Positions 47,510 through 58,439 of a DNA stretch of 64,000 nucleotides are shown here, in pieces; the first letter of the stretch is position 1, and every line of letters begins with the position of its first letter. This stretch comes from Unio delphinus (Eukaryota; Mollusca; Bivalvia; Unionida; Unionidae), in the NCBI GenBank assembly GCA_029339505.1, contig JAQISU010000022.1, positions 16,560,001 to 16,624,000 of the forward strand, given 5' to 3'. The notes under the pieces were generated by a model. The model ran no database searches. It was not told the DNA's origin and saw nothing but the letters and a program-made list of their open reading frames with translations. The position numbers were made by a program, and so were the translations under genes.

Positions 47510-47690
47510 GTGTAAAGGATTCGTACAAAAGAACTACACAGTAATCAAAGATTTCAAAAGCGATGATAAAATTCCAGTGCTCATCAACATCAGGAAGACA
47601 AAAGCAGAGGAAACTATGTTTACTAAAACTGATCTCATCACAGATGATGGACAGAGTAATCGTACCTATTTAGACCACTAACAGACTTGA
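47510..47690 (+). other. Possible coding remnant, unidentified
   Basis: Fifty-nine codons are open on the plus strand (KGFVQKNYTVIKDFKSDDKI ... TKTDLITDDGQSNRTYLDH) between two stops. A GTAATC donor-like site at about 47656 and an AG at 47510 could make it an exon. No family is recognised and chance remains possible. Confidence 0.25.
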
Positions 47691-48039
47691 ATTTCCTTTT
47701 GAATACGGCGTGTTATGTGTCTTTAAAATACAGTGTCAACCAAAACACTCTCATAGTCATACACTTTATATGTCGATGTTATCAACTCTAAATTGTGAAC
47801 CTTAGTAAATTCATATCCAGGGAATAACCATTGTAATTAAATACTCTATCCTTGACATCACGTAGTTTCATTTTATTTTTTTATCACGCATTTTATTTCA
47901 ACTTTAAACTTTCTCTTTAAACTGATCCAATCTATACGAATCAAGTTTGACCTATATCCACAAAACTCTCTACCTGGAACCATTATGTTACTGGCATGTA
48001 TTTGCACAAATTCGACTCGAACAGACCGATAATATCAAG

Positions 48040-49232
48040 CATAGCTGCCAACTGTCCCGTTTTTTTTCCGTATTTGTCCCGTATTTTAGACCTGAATACG
48101 GGTGTACGTTTTTTTTGGCAAACAATACGTTTTTTAATTAAAAAAAAATTTCTTTGGAATTGACACCCGGTTCCATTTTTATAGAATGTATCACATGTAT
48201 ATATGAATACGATTGGTTCGTTCGAAATCGAGGCTGCAATGTCTGTCGTTATCCGCCATATTGGATTTCGCAATAGTTATCGCTGTTGCTGTATCTCGTC
48301 TTCGTAATATTCAGTTTCTAATCATGCTAAATAGAAAAGTGGAAAATTCAGAATTTTCTCATGGAAAAATAGAAGGAAACAACTAGAAGGATATTTTTGC
48401 CATCTTGTATAGATTAGTGAAACCATAACGTAAAGAAGAAAACGACGTTTTTGCAAATTGTGTAACATGATTTCGCTATTGGGCATGGACTCGAGAGCAC
48501 AGGCACTTGATTCTGAGTAAATTCATGTATACACTCACCATATAACATGGTGTTATATGGTGAGTGTATACATGAATTTACTCAGAATCAAGTGCCTGTG
48601 CTCGAGAGGCAACCATGAAATGCAAGAGTACGAAAAAAGCTAATAAACATCAGCTTCCTGCTTCATCACACTCAGTTCAATCTGAAATTACGACGTAGAT
48701 AAATGCCAGAGAGAACCTTAATGTACATCGATCGAAATTTGATTTAATAAATTTATTTTATAAATAAACCTTTTTCAGTTACTAGTGTTGCTGGCGATTT
48801 ATTATGTACACGTTTTCCAGACATTATAATCGCAAAGGGTAACCCTTATGCTTGAACGAAAGCATTTCAGAAAGAAAATCTCAGAACTGAGATAATCAAT
48901 GAAAGTTGGTACATTGGAATCGATGATTGAAAAAGAAACGAGGTGTGGAAAATGCTCCTTAAAAAAAGTGTGTTCGAGTTTGTTGCACCCTTGCACCTTC
49001 TGAATGGGCGACCGAATGAACATGGTGCAAGTCCAGAAGGTACAAGTGTGCAACACGTGCATCTTTTGAGATTAAATAATTATGTAAGGCACTGTCCTAC
49101 TTTACTGATAGCTGTATATGTTGTAAATAGATACATACGCACTGAAATATTAAAAATCAGTATTTGTTCCTCAAAATCAGTATTTTTGTCCCAAATAATC
49201 AGTATTTTTGTACTCGGGGGTTGGCAGCTATG
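48040..49232. mobile_element. Non-autonomous element with 13-bp terminal inverted repeats
   Basis: The termini CATAGCTGCCAAC (48040-48052) and GTTGGCAGCTATG (49220-49232) are exact inverse complements 1.2 kb apart. Next to the left end are CCCGT/CCGTATTT repeats, and next to the right end three copies of ATCAGTATTTTTGTCCC-like sequence. The style recalls hAT-type elements. Flanks ATATCAAG and TATCCAGG do not form a convincing 8-bp duplication. No transposase is present. A perfect hairpin lies inside at 48495..48603. Confidence 0.65.
48495..48603. repeat. Perfect inverted repeat, 53-bp arms, 3-nt loop
   Basis: The left arm runs from GAGCACAGGCACTTGATTCT to CCATATAACA (48547). The right arm (48551-48603) is its exact inverse complement. 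The loop is TGG. Both strands could fold into a 53-bp hairpin. No mismatches were found by reading base by base. Confidence 0.96.
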
Positions 49233-49487
49233 TATCCAGGTACTTTATGAGTTATCTTGGCCACGACCTTCGAACTTGCCATCATTGTTATCCTGTGAAA
49301 TGTGTCCAGTGGTATGCAAGACTAGCGTCCCTGTATATATGCGGTATCATGTTATTTCCATTACGTATTTCACTCTTAATCATTAGGACATGTCATAACT
49401 TGTGAACAGTTCAAAGTATGCACCCAATATCTGTAAGCATCCGTAATGTGCTAATCCACGTGAACTGTAATATTGAAAGGATCAGAT

Positions 49488-49798
49488 ATGTAATAAACTC
49501 ATAAACATATCACACATATGTAATGTATCATTTTTACGTAATAGCCACTATGTAATAAACTCATAAACATATCACACATATGTAATGTATCATTTTTACG
49601 TAATAGCCACTATGTAATAAACTCATAAACACATCACACATATGTAATGTATCATTTTTACGTAATAGCCACTATGTAATAAACTCAAACATATCACACA
49701 TATGTAACGTATCATTTTTACGTAATAGCCACTATGTAATAAACTCATAAACGTATCACACATATGTATTGTATAATTTTTACGTAATAGCCACTTAT
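49488..49798. repeat. 62-bp satellite, 5 units
   Basis: Five head-to-tail units start TATGTAATAAACTCATAAAC, continue ATATCACACATATGTAATGT and end TTTTTACGTAATAGCCAC. They are almost identical, with one 2-3 bp deletion in unit 4 and a few substitutions in the last unit. Confidence 0.95.
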
Positions 49799-50096
49799 AT
49801 ATCTATGTTGAAATGTACCATGATATCATGAACATGCTTGTTAACGCCATGTAATTTGATTGGAGCATTAATTCACGCGCGAAATTCTTCACATAACTGT
49901 TACATAAATATTTAAAAGGTATCGATATATTCATATTGTTTGGTGTTTTTTCACAAACATTTTAATTGCAAAAATTGCTAAGCTATTTAAGTGTTTCTGC
50001 GAGCTTTACTTAAATTTTATATGACCTGTTCCATAAGCTGTCTTACGAATTCATAGCTATTCACAAACCAGACTGCCACTTTAGATGTTATTTGCT

Positions 50097-50176
50097 CGAC
50101 TCGGCCGGGGATTGAACACACGACCTTTCCGCATCCGAGGCGGGCGGCTCTAACCACTAGGCCATCGGAGCGGTGA
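50097..50176 (-). mobile_element. tRNA-like SINE head, family A, copy 4 (head only)
   Basis: On the minus strand GTCACCGCTCCGATGGCCTA, GTGGTTAGAGCCGCCCGCCT and a B-box-like GTTCAATCCCC give the tRNA-like head only. The body is replaced after GAGTCGAGC by sequence (GAGCAAATAACATCTAAAG) that also precedes the copy at 50578. Confidence 0.75.
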
Positions 50177-50577
50177 CAATAATCCAATCCACTAGAAACA
50201 AGTATCAGAACTCACAGTGGAAACTACAAATTTGATAATTTGATGTACATAATACTTACGATGCTACTGTTGTAAAGTATAACTAACATCAACACCAATT
50301 AAAAAATTCCGTATTATGTTTTTTGGTGAATTTAAAGCGTCATTGTGTCTATTTAAAATGTGAACCCAAAATAAACACACAGCAGAATAGTTGTGCTAAG
50401 AGCAGAGTTTGATTCGTGCCAGAGCCTAAGTGCACCTCTGGTGCAGTGCCAATGTTATGCTTAAAGAGAGCTGGCGCTTCGTTCTGTAAGGCAATAATTC
50501 CAAAGTTATTTATAGTTTATGAAAGACGAGCAAATAACAGCTAAAGTGACAATTTGGTTTTTCACACTGTAGTTTCC

Positions 50578-50880
50578 ACTAGTGGTTAGAGCCGTAAGCC
50601 TCGGATGCGGAAAGGTCTTGGGTTCGATCCCCGGCAGAGTCATACCAAAGATTTATAAAGAATGTACTCACAGCTGGCTTGCTTGGCACTAAGCATTAAG
50701 AGGTTAGACACTAGTCGGTCTGATATCAGGATCATGTGACTAGGTGGGCATGATGTGTCAGGATAATGTTACTGGGTGGAACATCATGTTACATATCTGC
50801 AACATGATACCCCAGTGTTTGACACCACTATAAACTGACATACTGCATAACTAAAAAATTGTTAAAGGTACGTAAAATAT
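50578..50880 (+). mobile_element. tRNA-derived SINE, family A, copy 5
   Basis: The head reads CTAGTGGTTAGAGCCGTAAG, CCTCGGATGCGGAAAGG and a perfect B box GGTTCGATCCC. The body has ACCAAAGATTTATAAAGAATG, CACTAAGCATTAAGAGG, CTAGTCGGTCTGATATCAGG, a short internal duplication of the GATCATGTGACTAGGTGGG region, and GATACCCCAGTGTTTGACACC. It ends near GGTACGTAAAATATC. It faces away from the head at 50097..50176, giving a head-to-head pair. Confidence 0.87.
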
Positions 50881-50984
50881 CTAAATCACACACACACACA
50901 CAGATTGATTATTGTTTATCCACGACAACAGCTATTTAAAAGTATTGTGTTTCAAAATAAGTTGCACATCCCACCTTTTGCAGT

Positions 50985-51082
50985 TAGTATCCAACATCAT
51001 GAAAAAGTAACATGTCAGTGTCCAACATCATGAAAGAGTAACATGTCAGTGTCCAACATCATGAAAATGTAACATGTCAACA
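50985..51082. repeat. Three-unit tandem repeat, about 31 bp
   Basis: AGTGTCCAACATCATGAAAG plus AGTAACATGTC repeated three times with single substitutions. Confidence 0.9.
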
Positions 51083-51084
51083 CG

Positions 51085-51715
51085 AAAGTTAGTCTCTCCA
51101 GTAATCTTCACACCGATGTCGTCCTCTGTAAAAGGTTCACACAAATGTACGGATATGTTAAATTCATTTTTTTTTAATTTTTATAACATCAGTACCGTTT
51201 ACAACATCGTATAAACAATGGCTGCATTTAAATAAATGACATTTTTATAATCTATATATTAATGATCACTTTGTGTATCTAATGCGGATTCCAGAGCATA
51301 CAAAAACCTGCCGACAATATTTTTTAATACACAAGCTCTAATTTTTTTAAACATTTTTTTTTCCTTCTTGTTCTTATTCTACTTAGGGAAATACTTTCTC
51401 TTCCAGTTCAAGTACATATAGATCTCAAATGTTACCATCGGGAAACCCATACTCATTTGTTTCAGGTTTTGTTTCATTAGGTCTTATTATTAAGATTATT
51501 ATTAATAATTGTCAGCACGTACGTAAGCATCTATTTATAGATCCTATGCAATAATATGCTCTTAACGGATTCAGATCACGTATGCAAAACTAACAAAAGA
51601 TATTCTCTACAAATTACAGCAATGAATAAAAAGTATTCAAATTATATATTGTAGATGATGTTGGATACTAACAGGATTCATCGTTGTTTTACGGTGAACA
51701 GGGAGGATTGTCGCC
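51085..51715. other. No recognisable feature
   Basis: AT-rich spacer with nothing supportable. Confidence 0.4.
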
Positions 51716-51717
51716 TT

Positions 51718-52310
51718 GGGGGACGTCCATTAATTATGTCAACAATTTTTAGGCAATTTTTACCCACCCACCCACCCCCGAAAACAAATGTCAAACTTTC
51801 AGAGATCCCCTTAATAAAATTATATCATAATTTAAAAAAAAAAAAAAAAAACAAACACACACTAACAATATTTTGTACGGCTGGATTTTATGCTAAAAAT
51901 AGAATTATGGAAATTAAAAGGTCTACAAATAAATTTAAAAAATTTCTTAAAACTTCTTCAACAGATTTAAAATTTACTATAACACTTTGAATTCATGAAA
52001 AAAATCGAGACCTTATATTCTAGCTTCTATCATATTCCCATAGAGAAGCCAAAATGTTCTTCAATTGTTATAATGGGTATAGTGGCTGATTCATTAATTT
52101 AGGATTAAACTGGTGGGCTGTTGACGGGCGAGCGAGTGTGTGCTATACCAACGCACCGACTAATTTCCTATTTTTTTAATTTATTAAATTTATTGTAAAA
52201 AAAAATAACATTGTTGACCTCAATTTATCTTGTACTCCCCCTTTCAAACTTCTTCAAACCCCCTCCCCCCACCCACCATCATTTTGTTGACATAATTAAT
52301 GGACGAACCC
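51718..52310. mobile_element. Non-autonomous element with long terminal inverted repeats
   Basis: The left end GGGGGACGTCCATTAATTAT followed by GTCAACAA is the inverse complement of the right end TTGTTGACATAATTAATGGACG plus AACCC, with a C-rich tract just inside each end. The 24-bp shared core (CGTCCATTAATTATGTCAAC...) is exact. The interior, about 540 bp, contains a poly-A run and a short frame with no transposase motif. No target duplication could be assigned. Confidence 0.7.
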
Positions 52311-52314
52311 GTGT

Positions 52315-53980
52315 ATTTTCACTTTAATAAACCTATATATTAGTGAATAGCTATAATAAAAAAAGTATACTTGGTGTCCGTAAAGCAAACGTTAAGATCT
52401 CTAGAGGCACTTCATACCCAGCGAACATTTTCGCCAGGTATTTGAAGTGAATCATAGCTTGATATGCCATGTAATCCAAAGGTCATCTCATATCCTTGGT
52501 ACCATCTTGATGTCATAATCCAAAATCTCAACGAATCAAACTAATACATTGTTAAACATAATGCAAAGAATGAGCATGAAAGTGCATGTGTATACAATTT
52601 ATATAGAACGGTAATGCAATAAATAATTTTTAAAAAAGGAAAAGCGCCTCCTCAAGCAAGATAATCATGATAGAGGTTGGCTTTGCTTACATATTGTGAA
52701 AAACATTACTTCCACACATACAGAGAAAAATGTTCGACCAGAAGGGATAAGAACATTTTAATTTTTTAGTTTTTTTATCGTGTAGATATTTGAGGTCAAC
52801 CAGATTTACTTATTAAAAACAAAGCAATTGTATCGTTTTTGAGTAAGAATTTAATAATAATAATAATAATAAGAAGAAGAAGAATTAGAAGAAGAAGAAG
52901 AAGAAGAAGAAGAAGAAGAGAAAGAAGAAGAAGAAGAAAAAGAAGAAGAAGAAGACATGAAGAATCCTTTCTTATTTTTGACTCTGCAGTTTATTTCTAA
53001 ACTAGTAATGATAAACATTACCATGTAATGCAAAACTATATGCAACTGCATTAAAATTTACATCAATTTTACCTTTTTCCTAATGGATTATATCATAATC
53101 TATAGTAAGTATTAATTTCACAATATAAATATTTGATACGGTATATGTTACCACATTCGGATCTAAGACAAATTATACATATGGTTAATGGTTCAGAATA
53201 GTAAATTAGCGGGTTTTTTTTTTAATGAAATAATGCCTTGAAGTGTTCCGAAATAGTTATTATATCAATAATGTTACTTATGAATGAAATTCTGCGGCAG
53301 CCAGTCTGGCGATGAGCCAGAACCAAATTCTTGAAGACTACAGTGTAATCGATTACATTGTTGTCAAGTTATTCTAATGATTTTTAGAGGCACCATGGGC
53401 AGGTCTGGTGACGTTAACGTTTATGTTTTATGTTCTTTTATTCGTATACAGGATTTGTAATCAAATTCAAATATACAATGCAACCAAGAAGAAAAAAAAA
53501 AAGAATTATTGAGCTACTACAAATACAAGCTAATTATGTGAATCATCATTATTATAATAATAATACTAATGACGACATCATCATCAATGCCATCGTCAAC
53601 AAGAACGAACCAATTCCATGGAGCAACCGTATGGTGGTCTTAAGATCGTCAGCGGTTTAGTGAATCACTGACGATGGGCTCAGCCAAATCGTAAATTGAT
53701 GGAAACCAAAGCAATATGGAGAATTTGGCAAAGCTTGGATGATGTGCTGCTTCAGGAACTCTGTCACGACTGCGAATTCATACGCCAGTGCTAAGTGTTA
53801 CACATATTTTGGCAACACTTTGTATGCGTAAACAAGTTCAGTGACACTAAAAAAATAATGCGTACCTAGACTGACAAAATTATGTCTGTACTCTTCTCGC
53901 TTTTTGTTCGATCGAAACTTTATCATGTTTTATCACCCGTGTCGATCTCAATCTAGCGTTTCTAGTCACTATTTTCATAT
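52315..53980. other. Mostly featureless
   Basis: Apart from the (GAA)n tract only short frames without motifs occur, including a Lys/Asn-rich plus-strand frame at 53430..53660. Confidence 0.4.
52856..52955. repeat. (GAA)n microsatellite, interrupted
   Basis: AATAAT units pass into AAG/GAA triplets for about 100 bp with TTA, GAG and AAA interruptions. Confidence 0.93.
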
Positions 53981-53984
53981 TTCG

Positions 53985-54290
53985 CGTCTAACTTCAACAA
54001 CATTCACATACAACAGTCATCTTCAATGGATTCATGACCATCTATAAAACAGTAAACCACTTCAAAATTGTAACATGTGCCAAAGAAATAGCTCCATAAA
54101 CTTCATCAAAAATGGCTTTAATATCCGTCAAAGAGTACACTATAAGCGCCCGGATTTTACAATATGATGTTTGCTCAGAAACAAAATGTATTCTCCTTTT
54201 CCATCGTCTTCGCTTTGAGTACAGATGAGGATGCAGCCATAACCATGATATCGAGATTTCCGTCCACGATTTTATAGGAGATTAATGTTC
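53985..54290 (-). pseudogene. Mariner-like transposase N-terminal relic
   Basis: The minus strand reads TDIKAIFDEVYGAISLAHVT followed by ILKWFT. After a stop and a one-base shift comes DGHESIEDDC. This order (helix-turn-helix ending in .V..W...F, then G.ESIEDD) is that of mariner-family transposase N-termini. A further fragment, VDGNLDIMVMAASSSVLKAK, lies just upstream. The catalytic domain is not recognisable downstream. Support is two short motifs in the right order. Confidence 0.45.
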
Positions 54291-54299
54291 ACCAGTTGT

Positions 54300-54940
54300 C
54301 ATGGAAAGTGAAACAAAAAGAACCTACTTATATTTCATTGTACAAGTCTTTAAACACTAAATATCAATTATGTGTAAACGAATATATACATTAATATACA
54401 CAGCGTTTAGTTACTACAGCTGTATATTAAAAAGTAAGTGAACGACATTCAAGATCTACTTGTATCATACTGTATTTACTTACACACTCTAGTTTTGTTT
54501 TAGTCTCTATGGAAATGATTGCCTTTAATTTCAATGGCAAAATTTGTAAGAGTGTTGGGTCCATTTAAGTTTTTTTCACGTCCTCTTGGAATCGTAGGGC
54601 TACAACCGGGGCAATGAAGGAAAAATATATATAGATTCCTGAATATACTTCTCACAAGCACAATGAACTACACAAAAATAAGGGATGTGAATTTGTCGGC
54701 TCTCGTGTACATTTAAAGTAAGAAAAAATGCAAAATCGATTAGTTTTTTTTTATTGTTTAGATCTTCTTTATTAATTCTTTATGTTCCTTGTCATATTTA
54801 TTTTTCAATGCAACATTTAAACTCCACGGTTTGGTCATAAAACGGCATTTTTTCCAGAACAAACGTATGTGCTTTTGGTTGTTCACACACTCGTGTTATC
54901 CGCAAAAATAACAAAATCAATAATTCGAAAGCACTTTTTT
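54300..54940. other. No recognisable feature
   Basis: AT-rich spacer; nothing supportable. Confidence 0.4.
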
Positions 54941-54959
54941 GTTGTTCAGTTTGTTACAT

Positions 54960-56120
54960 ACCTAGCACCCACGACATCTTTATCCACAATGAATACGTCT
55001 GTGCGGTCTGCATAATTTATGGTCGCATTTCTCTCGATAGTAACACTATCCGGGAAATCCTGTGGTACTGGTAATTATATGTAAATTCTCTTGAAAGTGA
55101 TAAATTTGAATGTATTTTCCCCATGATCATTTGCATCCTGATGTACCATTTTATCGGCATACGTTGAAATACAGCATTGGCCTGGGCTGAGCGCATCAGT
55201 TCTATTGACTTGTTAATCTTCACGACCTTGCCGTTGGCACTTTGAATTCCATCCAACACCTGCATAGTCCGCAACGTCTGAAACATGGGTCACGTGATTA
55301 ATGTCTTTTATATCTTTTCGAACTCGTCACTAGATTGTTGGCGGTATTGCATTTTTTTTTCGATGGCATAAGACGATGTTAATTCCGCCGGAATGCTAAA
55401 CTCGATCCAGATAGGAAACTTCAAATTGTGATGGGTCTCGAACAATTGTCGTATTTAGTTTAACATTGCCATTTCAACGAATGTTAAAAATATGTAATGC
55501 AATCTGCTGCTTTCTCGTGTGGCACCCGAGATCTAAACTCTTTAACTTTCACCGTGTAGTTATGAATACACGTTGGTTCTAAATTTTCTATAAGTCAGTT
55601 TTGCGTCATTGATGATTGTTTAACTTTGATCCAAAAAGAGAAAAAATAAAGATACCTGTTAACAATGTCAGGGAAAAGGGGATACTGGTCTTCAGAGTAT
55701 CCTAGGACAAAATAAACAACGAGACGAATGAGGAGGAGCGTGTGATTCTATCTGAAATCATCAATCAATGTGAATGATGGAAGGGAGAAGGAGGTCACAG
55801 TCAAACAAATTGCGGAGACAATATGAAATCACCCATCTTCTTTTGGAAGAATACTGGCTATGACAGTTGTTGTCCCCGTAATCACAGTATTATAGTTCCG
55901 AGTACACGATATATCCGCAGTAGGGATGCTACAATAAACTGTCTTCATTTTGTTAGGTCAATAATAGGTAATGAACTCCATCTCCAATGAAAATACAGTG
56001 GTAAATCGTTCGTAACTCTCGTACACATATATATTCAACGGGACATCGTACGTGCACGCTGATCTGATGGTAACATAGACTCCATGCTCCAAATAAATAT
56101 TGTAAAACACGTTTTGATTG
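54960..56120 (-). pseudogene. Possible decayed intronless coding sequence, unidentified
   Basis: On the minus strand a chain of protein-like segments runs through stops and shifts: EHGVYVTIRSACTYDVPLNI (about 56070), MKTVYCSIPTADISCTRNYN (about 55950), EPTCIHNYTVKVKEFRSRVP (about 55580), LKFPIWIEFSIPAELTSSYA (about 55420), HVTHVSDVADYAGVGWN (about 55295) and FPDSVTIERNATINYADRTD (about 55055). A competing minus frame at 55286..55017 stays open for 89 codons in another register, so only one reading can be right. No domain is recognised and the region is less AT-rich than its flanks. It may be a decayed gene or a coincidence. Confidence 0.3.
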
Positions 56121-56136
56121 GTGAAACATTTAACAT

Positions 56137-56334
56137 TTTACATGGCGGTCAGTATTAATGGTGGAGGAAGAACCCTGGAAAAAAAACCAGAAAGAACCAC
56201 CGACCCACGAGAAGATACTGGCAAGCTGTGTCACGTACCCACATTGGCTGAATCTGAGACTCGAACCCACGCAGAGGTGAGATGGCAGTGATCCGTAACG
56301 GAGAACACTTTAGGCCACTCGGCCACTCAGGGCC
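56137..56334 (-). mobile_element. tRNA-derived SINE, family B, copy 1
   Basis: On the minus strand the head is CCCTGAGTGGCCGAGTGGCC, with a perfect Leu/Ser-type A box TGGCCGAGTGG and a B box GGTTCGAGTCTC. The body shows GCCAATGTGGGTACGTGAC, CAGCTTGCCAGTATCTTCTC, GTGGGTCGGTGGTTCTTTC and CTTCCTCCACCATTAATACT, ending GACCGCCATGTAAAATG. It matches the copy at 58037..58309. Confidence 0.86.
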
Positions 56335-56339
56335 CCTAA

Positions 56340-57040
56340 TCTCAAGACAAACCCATCAAGATGTGGACAAACTTGTAGACGTCAACTATTGGTTCCAATA
56401 TGATTGACCCGAACTACCTCATGTATGCGAGGGCAGCGTGGGTCAGTTCCAGGATCGCAGACAGGGAAATAAGGAAAATAAGGATTTATTATCGGAGGCT
56501 TGAGTGTCTAAAGCGGGTATTACTCTACGGACCCGCCTTGAGATGAAGTCTGAGAAGAAGAAGACAAGCAAGGGGATGTTACTTATGTTAATACAGAGGA
56601 AAATGGTTTCAAGACCTCGCAGATCTCTAGAAAAGAGAAATACTAATCATTAGCAATCTGCGTATGTTTGTGTATGCTTTTGTTTTCCATGTCTATCATT
56701 ACAACTAAAACTTTAAAACCCTTTTTATTGTGTTTGTATGTGTGAGAGCGTATAATGGTGTACCTATAAATACATCATATCCTTGTGTGATACCATATTA
56801 AGTTTGTGTGTGAGAGTGTGTCTATTTTATCTCCCTTCTCTTCTTAAGTGATAGTATTTTTGAATGTATGTAAATTTAACGTAGGTATAAACACATCTAT
56901 CATTTTCGTATGAATGTTGACGTTCGTGTTTGGACAGTAATCAAAACGCAGTTACTAGTTAGCAGTTAGAGTCACCATATATAGACCTATGGGCTTTTAT
57001 TAGACTCCCAATCGCCTTCCATTACTATTGCTAGTATTCA
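56340..57040. other. No recognisable feature
   Basis: Mixed-composition spacer; no gene or repeat could be supported. Confidence 0.4.
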
Positions 57041-57044
57041 TGGT

Positions 57045-57505
57045 CTCTCAAGTTACGTATCAAACAGGTAATTCAGTTTCTCTCAAAGTATACATGAAAA
57101 CAGGTAATTCAATCCTTTTCATGGTATCGCGTAAACAGGAAATTCAATTTCTCTCAATATATGTATGAAAACAGGTAATTCAGTCTCTTTCAATGAATAT
57201 ATGAAAACAAGCCATTCACTCTATCTTTAGATATGCAAATAGGCAATTGAATTTCTCTCAGTACATGTATGAAAACAGGTAATTCAGTCTCTTTCAAAGA
57301 AAATATGAAAACAGGTAATTCATTCTATCTCAAGGTATGTAAAGAAGCAAGTAATTCAATCTCTCTCATGGTATATATGAAAACAGGTAATTCATTCTCT
57401 TTCAACGTATTATCAAAACGGTTAACTGAGTATCTTTCAATGCATGAATGATAACAAGAAATTCAGTCTCTCAATCTGTATATCAAAACAGGTAATTCGG
57501 TCTAT
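57045..57505. repeat. Satellite, about 36-bp unit, about 12 units
   Basis: Units of GAAAACAGGTAATTCAGTCT followed by CTTTCAAAGAAAATAT recur with moderate divergence. Because the unit is close to a multiple of three, a short plus-strand frame (57269..57451) shows a MKTGNS repeat of no significance. Confidence 0.92.
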
Positions 57506-58030
57506 CTATCCAGATACATTATTAAAACTACTATATCTGTCAAGCATATTTCAGGCGATTATTCTGCATATCAATATAATATGTGAGGTATCTGTATCAA
57601 ACGAAATGATTAATACAAGTTGCTATTGACATGAGATATATTCTGAAATATATTAATTAACTTATCGTCATTAAACAGCTACTTATGTTACCTTTCCTCG
57701 TTGAGAATCATTATTACGAACTGATTAACTGGTTGGTTGATTGATTGGTGGGTCCTTGTTCAATTTATTTAAACGTAGATTTGATCTTGCTTATATCTAC
57801 TAGACAAGAAATGCACCTTCCAATTAAAAAATATACTTGTAATAGAAAGAAAGAAAAAAAAAACAAGCAACAATATCAACAACAAAACCAAAATACACCG
57901 AAACAAACTAAATGCATCGACATTTTGTCTACTTCATAATAACTTTCGGTCTGACATGTTCCTATACTTCATAATAACTTTCGGTCTGACATGTTCCTAT
58001 AGAAACGCCACATACTATGTTTAAAAATAG
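57506..58030. other. Spacer with a 31-bp tandem duplication
   Basis: ACTTCATAATAACTTTCGGT plus CTGACATGTTCC occurs twice in direct tandem at 57931-57999. Nothing else is recognisable. Confidence 0.7.
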
Positions 58031-58036
58031 GCCAGA

Positions 58037-58309
58037 TGATGATGATGATGATGATGACTTGTACGGTTTAACGCCATTTTGTTCAGCACACGATAGGCTA
58101 TACATGGCGGCCAGTAGTAATGGTGGAGGAAGAACACAGAAAAAAAAAACAAGGGGGTGGGAGGGGGAACATAGACCCACGAGAAACTACTGGCAAGCTT
58201 TCACACATACCCACATTGGCCTAATCCATGACTCGACCCCATTTAACAGATGTGAAATGGCAGAGATCCGTAACAAAGAACGCAGTAGACCACTCGGACA
58301 CTCAGGGCT
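58037..58309 (-). mobile_element. tRNA-derived SINE, family B, copy 2 with (ATC)n tail
   Basis: The minus-strand head (CCTGAGTGTCCGAGTGGTCT) keeps a decayed A box. The body shows GCCAATGTGGGTATGTGTGA, AGCTTGCCAGTAGTTTCTCG and CTTCCTCCACCATTACTACT. The 3' end GAACAAAATGGCGTTAAACC is followed by a CATCATCATCATC tail. This copy retains the 3' end lost in copy 1. An overlapping plus-strand 116-codon frame is an artefact. Confidence 0.86.
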
Positions 58310-58439
58310 ACATGATGACGATTTAACAAATCCCCGTAAAACAAGACAAAAGAGAAATAAAATATAAAACGCGTGATATTAATTCAATTTGTGCTTTTTG
58401 ATGTAAAAATAAAACAAACAACATAGACCCTCATCTGCC

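Noticed and set aside
43700..47690. One decayed multi-gene element spanning the region
   Set aside because: The protein-like pieces lie on both strands, show no family motif and are within expectation for AT-rich DNA; there is no terminus or hallmark gene.
49488..49798. CRISPR-like array
   Set aside because: The units are contiguous tandem copies with no unique spacers, and the genome is clearly eukaryotic.
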